Assembly: GCA_030057555.1 (NCBI GenBank)
Contig: JASGUU010000028.1
Coordinates: 1-40,035, forward strand
Reading direction: 5' to 3'
From: Bacillota bacterium
Lineage (GTDB): Bacteria; Bacillota; Clostridia; Saccharofermentanales; Fastidiosipilaceae
Length of the DNA stretch: 40,035 bases
Both the position numbers and the translations under genes were made by a program. Below the pieces are notes generated by a model. That model saw nothing but the letters and a program-made list of their open reading frames with translations. It was not told the DNA's origin and ran no database searches. Positions 32,916-40,035 of this stretch are shown piece after piece; position 1 is the first letter of the stretch; each line of letters starts with the position of its first letter.

Positions 32916-34340
32916 TCAGTCGTTCTCCTCGTCCTCCGTTTTTTCCGGCGGCTCGAGAATGGTCAGGCGCACACGGGCGATGCGCCGCTCGCAGACTTCC
33001 AGAACCTCGAAGCGATAGTTCTTATAGGTCACCACCGGGCGTTCATCCTCGTCGGGAATGCGGTCCAGCTGATGCAGAATCAGTCCGGCAACCGTGTCAT
33101 AGTCGATATCGTCGTCACTGACATGAATCTCCGGGATCTGGCGCTCGAGCGAGGAGAGCTCGGTCAGCCCGTCAATGGTGTACGAGCCATCGCTGTTGCG
33201 GGTGATGTCGTTCGTCTCCTCATCGTACTCATCGCGGATGTTGCCGACGATCTCCTCGAGCAGATCCTCCATGGTCACGATGCCGGCGACTCCGCCGTAC
33301 TCATCGATGATGACGGTCAGCGAGGTGTTGGATGTCTGCATCTCGCGGAAGAGGCGGTCGACCTGCTTGATCTCCGGGGCGAAGCTCGGCTCGCGAATCA
33401 GGGACGCGAGATCCCATTCCTCAGGCTTCCGGCGGGCGAGGAAGGCGAGCAGATCCTTGACATTCAGAATGCCGACGATGTTGTCAATGCTCTCCTCGTA
33501 GACCGGTATGCGGGTGTATCCCTCTTCGATGGCGAGGTTGACGGTCTCCTCGAGACTGGCGGTAATCTCAAGTGCTGACAGATTGACACGGTGTGTCATG
33601 ATCTCCGAGACTTCCTTGTCATTGAATTCGAAGATGTTCTGAATCATCTGCTTCTCCGAGCCGAGAATATGTCCCGAATCGGTCGAAACATCGACCATCA
33701 TGCGGATTTCCTCTTCGGTTACGGAGCGGTCGTTGCTGTCGGGCTTGATGCCAAAAATGCGCAGAATGGCGTTCGCGGAGACGTTCAGCAGGCTCGTGAA
33801 GGGTTTCACGATGCGCCCAAAGGCCGTGATCGGGCCGATGGCACGCCGGGTAAAGCCCTCCGGATAGGCGATGCCGATCTGCTTGGGAACCAGCTCGCCG
33901 ATGACGAGAGAGAGAAAAGAGATCAGGATGGTGATGAGAATCAGGGCCAGGGTCTGGATCCAGGGTCTCTGTCCGCCCGGATCGAGGAGACGGTAGAGAC
34001 GTGAGGCAAAGCGCTCCCCGGCAAAGGCCGAGGACAGAAAGCCGGCGAATGTGACTCCCACCTGAATGGTGGACAGGAAGCGTCCCGGGGAATCGATGAA
34101 GGGCAGTATGCGGCGCGCGAGCCTGTCGCCCTCTTCGGCCTGCCGGCGGACACGGTTGTCGTTCAGGCTGACAACCGCCATTTCCGAGGCCGAGAAAAAA
34201 CCGTTTACCGTGAGCAGAACGACGACAATAAAAATGTCGAACCAGATGGATGTGGTGGCGGCCTCAGGGGCCGCAGCAGAAGCGGCAGGGTGCAGCTGCG
34301 AGGTCAGATGAATCGTGCGTAACCAGTCAACGCCGTCCAA
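32916..34340 (-). CDS. CorC/HlyC family membrane protein (DUF21, CBS pair)
   Basis: A 474-residue protein. A DUF21 membrane domain (about 30-210, with NGFFSASEMAVVSL and LSLVIGELVPKQIG) is followed by a CBS pair (about 245-360, IMTHRVNLSALE; VIIDEYGGVAGIVTMEDLLEEIVG) and the CorC/HlyC C-terminal domain (about 385-465). Relatives are linked to magnesium or cobalt homeostasis; haemolysin naming is historical. The TTG at 34340 has AGGAGG nine bases upstream. A minus-strand promoter lies at 34479-34508. Confidence 0.92.
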   Translation of the reverse strand: MDGVDWLRTIHLTSQLHPAASAAAPEAATTSIWFDIFIVVVLLTVNGFFSASEMAVVSLNDNRVRRQAEEGDRLARRILPFIDSPGRFLSTIQVGVTFAGFLSSAFAGERFASRLYRLLDPGGQRPWIQTLALILITILISFLSLVIGELVPKQIGIAYPEGFTRRAIGPITAFGRIVKPFTSLLNVSANAILRIFGIKPDSNDRSVTEEEIRMMVDVSTDSGHILGSEKQMIQNIFEFNDKEVSEIMTHRVNLSALEITASLEETVNLAIEEGYTRIPVYEESIDNIVGILNVKDLLAFLARRKPEEWDLASLIREPSFAPEIKQVDRLFREMQTSNTSLTVIIDEYGGVAGIVTMEDLLEEIVGNIRDEYDEETNDITRNSDGSYTIDGLTELSSLERQIPEIHVSDDDIDYDTVAGLILHQLDRIPDEDERPVVTYKNYRFEVLEVCERRIARVRLTILEPPEKTEDEEND

Positions 34341-34478
34341 CGGGCGTATCCTCCTCTATGGCGAACCTGTTGTTGCGTCCACGAATGAGCGGCTTCGTGC
34401 CGGTGCGCGAGGCTCGGGAGTCAGCGCGGCAGGCGCTCCGCACGGAGCGTGCCCAGTGCGCTGAGTGTCGTAGGCAGA

Positions 34479-34508
34479 ATCATACTCGATTCAGTCGTTC
34501 TCCTGCAA
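34479..34508 (-). promoter_or_regulatory. Promoter of the CorC gene
   Basis: On the minus strand, TTGCAG (34508-34503) and TATGAT (34484-34479) are 18 bases apart. The -35 box lies inside the end of the ABC exporter gene. The -10 is in the palindrome GAATC-GAGTAT-GATTC, which could serve a regulator. The leader to the TTG start is about 130 bases. Confidence 0.55.
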
Positions 34509-36302
34509 GTTTCCGACCATTTCCCGGATCTGTGTGTAGTGCAGACTGGCATAGCGACCGTTCAGGGCGAGCAGCTCCTCGTGTGAGCCCTCCTCCGCGA
34601 TGCCGCGGTCGTCGATATAGAGAATGCGGGTGGAGTCGCGAATGGTCGAGAGGCGGTGGGCGATGACGAAACTGGTGCGACCCCGCTGCAGGGAGGCCAG
34701 TCCCTGCTGCAGCGCCAGCTCGGTGCGCGTATCGATGGAAGCGGTGGCCTCGTCGAGGATCAGGATGCGCGGCTCGGAGAGCATGACCCGGGCGAAGGAG
34801 ATCAGCTGGCGCTCGCCGGCGGAGACGCCGGCCCCGCGTTCAGCGATCCGGGTTTCGTAGCCCTGTGGCTGGCGCATGATGAAATCGTGGGCGCGGACGG
34901 CCTTCGCCGCGGCGATGCACTCCTCGTCGCTGGCGTCGAGGCGGCCGTAGCGGATGTTCTCCATGATCGTGGTCGGGAAGAGGAAGGGATCCTGCAGCAT
35001 GATGCCCATCTGGCTGCGCAGGCTGTCGAGCTGGACCTTCGCGATGTCGTGGCCGTCGATGGTGATACGGCCGCCGTCCAGATCATAGAAGCGGCTGATG
35101 AGGTTGACGACGGTCGACTTTCCGGCTCCGGTAGGCCCGACGAGGGCGATGCTGTCGCCGGCTGCGGCCGTGAAGGAGACGTTTTCGAGGATGGGTTTGC
35201 CTTCTTCATAGGCAAAGTCGACATTCTCAAAGCGCACCTCACCGTTGATCTGGGGCAGCGGATAGGCGTCCGGGGCGTCGACGATGACCTCCGGCTCCTC
35301 GAGGAACTCAAAGATGCGCTCGATGTAGGAGGCGCCGTTGAGCAGCTGCGAATAAAAGTTTGCGAGGTTCGTGATGGGAGCCCAGAAGCGGTGGACGTAG
35401 GCGATGAAGCCGACAATGACGCCAACCTCGATCTGCGGCCCCGACTGATCGCGCAGCCAGAGGGCGACAACACCATAGAGAATCATGACAGTCGTGGTAG
35501 AGATGATGTCCGTCATCGGCCAGAAGAGATAGTCGATATGGGCCGTGCGCATGAAGCGGCGGCCATATTCGTCATTGAGATCGCGATAGATGAGACGGTT
35601 CTCGGCCTCGCGTCCGAAGAGCTGGGTAATCTGCATGCCCTGGATCGACTCCTGCGTGTAGGCTGTGACGTTCGAGGAGGAGGCGTTCAGGCGGCGGCGG
35701 GCACGGCGCTGGAAACTTTTGATGGAGAAGATGCCGATGAAAAGGAATGGCAGGCCGATCAGGGCATAGAGCGTCAGCAGCGGATCCATGAGCAGCATGT
35801 AGATCAGGATGAGTGCGAGGCTGAGGAGGTCGACAACGGCCGAGATCAGGGAGCCCGACAACAGGTCGGAGACGTTGTTGACGTAGTGGACGATGCGAAC
35901 CAGGATCTTGCCGTGGGGCCGCGAATCAAAATAGTCGAAGGGCAGGCGCTGCAGGTGGCGGAACATGTCGAGGCGGATGTCGTGGATGATGCTCTGGCCG
36001 ACAAAGTTCATCGTGCGCATGCGCCAGCGGATGGACACCCAGCTGATGAGGATAATAACCACGAGGGCGCAGGAAATGAGAATCAGCAGACCGATGTCGG
36101 CATTGGGTATGGCGATGTCGATCGTCCAGGTGATCATCAGCGGGGTCAGGAGGCCCAGCGCGGTGATGACAAGCATGACGAGCAGCGTCAGGATGAGCTT
36201 CCGCGCATAGGGACGCGCGTAGTCGAGCATGCGCACGAACTGTCTGCCGTTGAATGGCGTCTCGAGTTCTTCGTCAATGTCGTAGCGGTTACGGCGTGCC
36301 AT
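34491..36302 (-). CDS. ABC exporter, subunit with canonical ATPase motifs
   Basis: A 603-residue half-transporter: six membrane helices (about 35-310) and an ATPase domain. Walker A is GPTGAGKST (389-397), the Walker B end is LILDEAT with catalytic Glu518, and the switch His549 is in FVIAHRLST. The signature is VSAGERQ (493-499) rather than LSGGQ. Paired with the upstream subunit, this is the pattern of heterodimeric exporters with one degenerate ATP site (TM287/288, BmrCD type): this subunit supplies the good Walker motifs and the poor signature. The ATG at 36302 overlaps the upstream subunit by 14 bases. Substrate unknown; drugs or lipids are typical. Confidence 0.94.
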   Translation of the reverse strand: MARRNRYDIDEELETPFNGRQFVRMLDYARPYARKLILTLLVMLVITALGLLTPLMITWTIDIAIPNADIGLLILISCALVVIILISWVSIRWRMRTMNFVGQSIIHDIRLDMFRHLQRLPFDYFDSRPHGKILVRIVHYVNNVSDLLSGSLISAVVDLLSLALILIYMLLMDPLLTLYALIGLPFLFIGIFSIKSFQRRARRRLNASSSNVTAYTQESIQGMQITQLFGREAENRLIYRDLNDEYGRRFMRTAHIDYLFWPMTDIISTTTVMILYGVVALWLRDQSGPQIEVGVIVGFIAYVHRFWAPITNLANFYSQLLNGASYIERIFEFLEEPEVIVDAPDAYPLPQINGEVRFENVDFAYEEGKPILENVSFTAAAGDSIALVGPTGAGKSTVVNLISRFYDLDGGRITIDGHDIAKVQLDSLRSQMGIMLQDPFLFPTTIMENIRYGRLDASDEECIAAAKAVRAHDFIMRQPQGYETRIAERGAGVSAGERQLISFARVMLSEPRILILDEATASIDTRTELALQQGLASLQRGRTSFVIAHRLSTIRDSTRILYIDDRGIAEEGSHEELLALNGRYASLHYTQIREMVGNLQEND

Positions 36303-38547
36303 GGCTGCCTGCCTTTCGCAGATCGTCGAGGGTCGTCTGGACCTGCCCCATCTGGGTGCGGAAAATATCGGCGTAGTAGGCGTCCAGCGCGAGGAGTTCC
36401 TCATGGGTGCCGGACTCGACGATCTCGCCGTTCTCCAGAATGTAGATACAGTCGGCGTCGCGGATGGAGGCGATGCGCGAGGCGACGATGAGCGTCGTGC
36501 GCTCGCCGCGCCGCACGTTGAGAGAGGCGCGGATCAGGCGGTCGGTCTCCATGTCGACCGCGGAAGCGGTGTCGTCGAGGATCAGGATGCGGGCATCAAT
36601 GAGCAGGGCGCGGGCCAGTGAAATGCGCTGGCGCTGGCCGCCGGAAAGCCCGACACCGCGCTCGCCGATGACGGTGTCATAGCCCTCGGACATGCGCGGA
36701 ATAAAGTCACCGGCCACAGCGGCACGGGCGGCGGCGACGACGGCCTCATCGCCGCTGTCGGGACGGCCGTAGGCGATGTTGTTGTGCACGGAATCCGAGA
36801 AGAGGAAGACATCCTGGGTCACAACCGCGATGTTGCGGCGCAGGGCCTCGAGCGGATAGCGGCGAACATCGACGCCGTCTATGAGGACCGTACCGGAGCT
36901 GGCGTCGTGGAGGCGCGGGATCAGCGACAGCAGTGTGCTTTTGCCGCTGCCGGTCGAGCCCATGATGCCGATTGTCGAGCCGGGAGGAACACGGAAGCTG
37001 ATGGATTTGAGGCTGTCCCCGGAAATCTGCCGGGTGCCGCTCTGGCGGTAGCGGAAGCTGACGTCGCGGAACTCAATCTCTCCCCGCAGAGGCTGGATCG
37101 CGAGCTCGGCGGCGCGGCGCTCGTCGTAGGCGCGCAGCCAGCGGGCATCCATGCCGTGGCGGTCGGCCTCTTCCGGTCCGGCCGCCGCGACCAGATCATC
37201 CGGATCGTCGCGGCGTCTGAGCGGGGCCGGATCGAGGGCGGGGGCGGTGATCTGTTCGGTGTCGTGCCGCGTATGCTCGAGGGCGACCTGGGCGGCGACG
37301 GAGTCTTCCGTCCCGGCCTGCACCTGCCTGATGAAGGGCAGCCCTTCCGTCCCGTCCGGCTCTTCCGTCTCTGTCCGGGCCTCCGCGGCGGGGGCGGGGT
37401 CGACCGGCGGCCGTTCGGCGGGATCGACAACGGCCGAGCGAGTGGCCAGCAGGTCGATGATCTTCGCGGCCGAGGTCGAAAAACGCTGAATGTCGTCGAT
37501 GCGGAAGCCGATGATGCGTGTCGGGTTCTGCAGAACCCAGAGCAGACCGTTGAAGGTGACGAGCTCGCCGATGCTGATCTGGCCCCGGATCACCAGATAG
37601 CCGCCCAGGATGATGATCGGAACACTCATGAAGCTGGCCACGGCGTCGAGGGCCGGGATGTAGCGGGCCCGCACCTGGGCGGCCTCGCCATGGGCGTTGC
37701 GGTAGTTCTGGTTCTCCGCCTCGAAACGGTCAATCTCATGATCGCGCCGGACGAAGGCGCGCGTGACGCGGTTGCCGGTGATGTTCTGCTGAACAACATC
37801 GTTTAGACGTTCGAACTGGCTGCGGATCTGGCTCCACATCGGGCGGATATAGCGGCTGAAGCGACGGATGAGGACAAAGATGGGGGGCACCATGGCCAGG
37901 GTGGCCAGCGCCAGCGGGATACTGACCGAGAGCAGGTAGCTGATGCCGATGACGAAGAGAAAGACCTGCTCAATCGTCGAGAAGGCGGCAAAGGCGATGA
38001 AGTGACGGATCGCCTCGAGGTCGCCGGTCATGTTGGCCATCACCGTACCGGTCGGTGTTTCGCTGTAGAAGGACTGGTCAAGCCGCTGCAGGTGGCGATA
38101 GATCGCATGACGGATGTTCAGCATCGCGTCCATGGCGATGCGGTCGAAGATGTGGCGGAAGGTATACATCATGCCCGAGCGGATAACCGGGATCAGGACC
38201 ATGAGTGTCAGGAAGACGGCGAGATGGCGGAAATCCCGGCCGCGCAGCACGGTGTCGACAAAGCGGCCGACGACGATGGCCGGCAGCAGCGCGAGCATGG
38301 AAAACAGCAGGTTCAGGATGCAGGCAAAAAGAAAGCCCCCGCGGTCACCGCGAAGAACTGCGAAAATCCAGGCAATGGGTCGGCCGGTAAAACGCCAGAT
38401 CTCGTCCGGGTCCAGTGCATCGGCAGCTACAAAGGGAAAGAAGCGACCGCCGCGTGAGTATTTTCGGATCTCCGGCTCAGCCGTCTTATGAGCTGACCTT
38501 CTCTCCGTCGCACGCGACCTGTGCAGTCGAGCGTCGTCATCGGTCAT
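36289..38547 (-). CDS. ABC exporter, subunit with degenerate ATPase motifs
   Basis: A 752-residue half-transporter. The membrane domain (about 65-365) and the ATPase domain (488-735) are joined by an unusually long hydrophilic linker (about 372-488), rich in proline and acidic residues and of low complexity. Walker A is GSTGSGKST (530-538) and the signature LSGGQ (634-638) is normal, but the Walker B residue is Asp659 (LILDDTAS) and the switch histidine is Ser690 (IVASRIAS). These changes mark the degenerate-site subunit of heterodimeric exporters. The ATG at 38547 has GGGAG upstream. An 8-bp inverted repeat and a likely promoter lie just upstream. Confidence 0.93.
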   Translation of the reverse strand: MTDDDARLHRSRATERRSAHKTAEPEIRKYSRGGRFFPFVAADALDPDEIWRFTGRPIAWIFAVLRGDRGGFLFACILNLLFSMLALLPAIVVGRFVDTVLRGRDFRHLAVFLTLMVLIPVIRSGMMYTFRHIFDRIAMDAMLNIRHAIYRHLQRLDQSFYSETPTGTVMANMTGDLEAIRHFIAFAAFSTIEQVFLFVIGISYLLSVSIPLALATLAMVPPIFVLIRRFSRYIRPMWSQIRSQFERLNDVVQQNITGNRVTRAFVRRDHEIDRFEAENQNYRNAHGEAAQVRARYIPALDAVASFMSVPIIILGGYLVIRGQISIGELVTFNGLLWVLQNPTRIIGFRIDDIQRFSTSAAKIIDLLATRSAVVDPAERPPVDPAPAAEARTETEEPDGTEGLPFIRQVQAGTEDSVAAQVALEHTRHDTEQITAPALDPAPLRRRDDPDDLVAAAGPEEADRHGMDARWLRAYDERRAAELAIQPLRGEIEFRDVSFRYRQSGTRQISGDSLKSISFRVPPGSTIGIMGSTGSGKSTLLSLIPRLHDASSGTVLIDGVDVRRYPLEALRRNIAVVTQDVFLFSDSVHNNIAYGRPDSGDEAVVAAARAAVAGDFIPRMSEGYDTVIGERGVGLSGGQRQRISLARALLIDARILILDDTASAVDMETDRLIRASLNVRRGERTTLIVASRIASIRDADCIYILENGEIVESGTHEELLALDAYYADIFRTQMGQVQTTLDDLRKAGSHGTP

Positions 38548-38567
38548 ATTTATCACTCCCGTCCCGC

Positions 38568-38589
38568 CCACGGTAACAGCGTACCGTGG
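38568..38589 (-). promoter_or_regulatory. Inverted repeat in the ABC exporter leader
   Basis: CCACGGTA-ACAGCG-TACCGTGG is a perfect 8-bp inverted repeat between the predicted promoter and the start codon. It fits an operator for a drug- or stress-responsive repressor, or a leader hairpin; no regulator gene is in the window. Confidence 0.5.
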
Positions 38590-38602
38590 CCAAGTCGACT
38601 GC

Positions 38603-38611
38603 ATTCTACCA
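38603..38611 (-). promoter_or_regulatory. Extended -10 promoter of the ABC exporter operon
   Basis: The minus strand reads TGGTAGAAT, an extended -10 with one mismatch to TATAAT. Transcription would start near 38596, placing the inverted repeat at the start of the message. No good -35 box is seen. Confidence 0.45.
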
Positions 38612-38777
38612 TCGTTCTCGTTACGTGCCAGTCCATTTACCAGCAGGGTGGAGGAATCTGCGGCCGTCATGCAAAAAATATCTGAAGACCAGCCAGTTCG
38701 TGCCTGTTCGAGTCACGGCAACTACGCTACACTTCATAAAAACAGAAAAATGCGCCAAGGCGCAGGAGGGCCAGGTC

Positions 38778-39857
38778 ATGTTGCGGGTAGGAATGTTGAC
38801 GAGCGGCGGCGACTGCCAGGGGCTCAACGCCGCCATGCGCGGCGTTGCCAAGACCCTGTATGAGCAGGTTGACGAAGTCGAAATCTACGGCTTTATCGAT
38901 GGCTATCGCGGTCTCATTGAATTTGATTATCGTTATATGAGTCCCGCCCAGTTCTCCGGCATTCTGACGCTGGGCGGCACCATACTGGGCACGAGCCGTC
39001 AGCCGTTCAAAAACATGCTTGACCCCATCGAAGGCTCCTCGATGACCAAGCTCGAGGCGATGATTACCTCCTACCGCCGCCTGAACCTCGACTGCCTGGT
39101 GACGCTCGGCGGAAACGGCACGCATAAGACGGCCAAGCTTCTCGCCGACCATGATCTCAACGTCATCGGTCTGCCGAAGACCATCGACAACGACCTCTGG
39201 GGCACGGATAAGAGCTTTGGCTTCCAGAGCGCCGTCGACATCGCAACCAGCGTAATTGACGGCATCCACACAACGGCCACGTCACATGGCCGCATCTTCA
39301 TCATCGAACTCATGGGACATAATGTCGGCTGGCTGACGCTGCATGCCGGCGTCGCCGGCGGCGCCGATGTCATCCTGATTCCGGAGATCCCCTATCGCGT
39401 TGAATCGGTGGCCCGTGCGATTTCGGCCCGCTCGTCGCAGAAAAAGCGCTTCTCCATCATCGCCATGGCCGAGGGCGCCATCGAGGCCAGCGAGGCGGAT
39501 CTGAGCAGGGAAGAGCTGAAGCTGGCCCGCAGCACCATGGAGTACCCTTCCGTCGCCTACCGGCTCGCGGCTCAGCTGGACGCCGAGATGGGGCAGGAAA
39601 TCCGCGTGACCGTACCCGGCCATTTCCAGCGCGGCGGTACACCCTGTCCCTATGACCGTGTACTGGCCACGCGCTGTGGCTGCTACGGTGCCGAGCTGAT
39701 CCTGAAAGGCGAGTTTGGCTACATGGTGGGTGTCCATGACAATGTCATGGTCAAAGTGCCGCTCGAAGAGGTTGCCGGGCGCCTCAAGTCCGTGCCTCTG
39801 GACAACGATCTGGTTACCTTTGCCCGCCGCAGCGGCATCTTCTTCGGCGACGAGTAG
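38778..39857 (+). CDS. 6-phosphofructokinase, ATP-type residue pattern
   Basis: A 359-residue phosphofructokinase. TSGGDCQGLNAAMRG is at the N-terminus, GGNGT at 111-115 (Gly at the E. coli PfkA Gly104 position) and PKTIDND at 133-139 (Lys at the Gly124 position). The Gly/Lys pair is known from ATP-using enzymes of the mixed group III phosphofructokinases, so ATP use is predicted. The C-terminal GHFQRGGTPCPYDRVLATR is typical. The ATG at 38778 has AGGAGGG eight bases before it; a longer reading from 38586 would start upstream of the likely -10 (TACACT, 38728-38733). A different phosphofructokinase of PPi type lies at 26121-27365. Confidence 0.92.
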   Translation: MLRVGMLTSGGDCQGLNAAMRGVAKTLYEQVDEVEIYGFIDGYRGLIEFDYRYMSPAQFSGILTLGGTILGTSRQPFKNMLDPIEGSSMTKLEAMITSYRRLNLDCLVTLGGNGTHKTAKLLADHDLNVIGLPKTIDNDLWGTDKSFGFQSAVDIATSVIDGIHTTATSHGRIFIIELMGHNVGWLTLHAGVAGGADVILIPEIPYRVESVARAISARSSQKKRFSIIAMAEGAIEASEADLSREELKLARSTMEYPSVAYRLAAQLDAEMGQEIRVTVPGHFQRGGTPCPYDRVLATRCGCYGAELILKGEFGYMVGVHDNVMVKVPLEEVAGRLKSVPLDNDLVTFARRSGIFFGDE

Positions 39858-39877
39858 TCCCCCTGAATTCCGAAGCC

Positions 39878-40035
39878 CGTCAGGGCCGTCCGTCCCTGGT
39901 TACGTCAGGGCCGCCCGTCCCTGAATACGTCAGGGCCGCCCGTCCCTGAATCCGTCAGGGCCGCCCGTCCCTGAAGACGGCAGGGGCGCCCGTCGCTGAC
40001 GGCGGGAGGGCCGCCCGGCCCTGACGGCGGAGGCG
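39878..40035 (+). repeat. Tandem array of 25-bp hairpin units (runs off the window)
   Basis: Six full units of 25 bases start at 39878, 39903, 39928, 39953, 39978 and 40003, with a partial one at 40028. Units 2-4 are nearly identical and differ mainly in the last two or three bases; units 5 and 6 are more diverged. Each holds CAGGG...CCCTG, a short stem, and neighbouring units can also pair (CCCTGA with TCAGGG across five bases). The CCCTGA at 39861-39866 just after the gene extends the pattern. There are no unique spacers, so it is not a CRISPR. It may act as a terminator or be a replication-slippage array. Confidence 0.85.

Noticed and set aside
34656-36491. Plus-strand frame opposite the ABC exporter
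   Set aside because: The minus strand has full ABC motifs; the plus frame is acidic low complexity with no family features.
36289-38547. Inactivating mutations in the ABC subunit (Asp659, Ser690)
   Set aside because: These changes match the normal degenerate-site subunit of heterodimeric exporters, and the partner has the complementary weak signature.
39878-40035. Possible CRISPR array
   Set aside because: The 25-base units follow each other directly and no unique spacers separate them; the variable part is only two or three bases.

Overview
The window is high-GC bacterial chromosome (clearly above 60% G+C by eye) with dense genes, short gaps and frequent stop/start overlaps. Several features point to a Firmicutes/Clostridia-type anaerobe: a complete T-box riboswitch in front of thrS, strong Shine-Dalgarno sites (GGAGG, GGAGGTGATC), frequent TTG and GTG starts, tRNA genes with encoded CCA, a MoxR/DUF58 operon, and two phosphofructokinases, one with the signature of the pyrophosphate-dependent type. 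The species cannot be named from the sequence alone.

Layout. 1-119: the 3' end of a group II intron (domains V and VI); the rest lies outside the window. 225-1898 (minus): a hydroxypyruvate-isomerase-like TIM barrel and a short-chain dehydrogenase, probably one small sugar-catabolic operon. 2034-8245 (plus): a divergent MurE-type Mur ligase, then MoxR ATPase, DUF58 protein, a large membrane protein with a cytosolic tail, and an HD-domain protein. 8381-9919: a two-gene operon, SatD family plus DUF3307 membrane protein, with a good promoter and a duplicated palindrome at its start site. 10557-11009: a tRNA-His/Gln/Lys operon with promoter and terminator. 11102-11446: a small unrecognised gene. 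11599-16570: sbcD-sbcC. 16641-22700: a TIR-transmembrane-propeller protein, a membrane protein with two Rossmann domains and a RyR-like C-terminus, and a URO-D superfamily protein. 22823-26124: promoter, T-box, thrS and an APH-type kinase-like gene. 26121-27365 (minus): a PPi-type phosphofructokinase. 27450-32576: hflK, hflC, a MATE exporter and a HerA-like ATPase. 32916-38547 (minus): a CorC/HlyC membrane protein and a heterodimeric ABC exporter. 38778-39857: an ATP-type phosphofructokinase, followed by a tandem array of 25-bp hairpin units that runs off the window.

The most interesting system is the TIR/RyR pair at 16641-21597. The first protein has an N-terminal TIR domain with the expected catalytic glutamate, one membrane segment and a large beta-propeller-like C-terminus. 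The second, overlapping gene encodes a membrane-anchored double-Rossmann protein ending in a RyR-like motif. A testable model is that a membrane sensor with a TIR NADase makes a nucleotide signal that the RyR/Rossmann partner reads. The order directly after sbcCD and before a URO-D-like gene makes this a plausible signalling or defence cassette.

The second notable item is a previously unannotated dispersed intergenic repeat of about 200 nt, present at 10154-10362 and 32637-32850 in the same orientation, with conserved blocks and a conserved long inverted repeat. Other points of interest are the MurE-like ligase without the usual third-residue signatures, the cyclase-like motifs in the SatD protein, and the hairpin array at the right edge.
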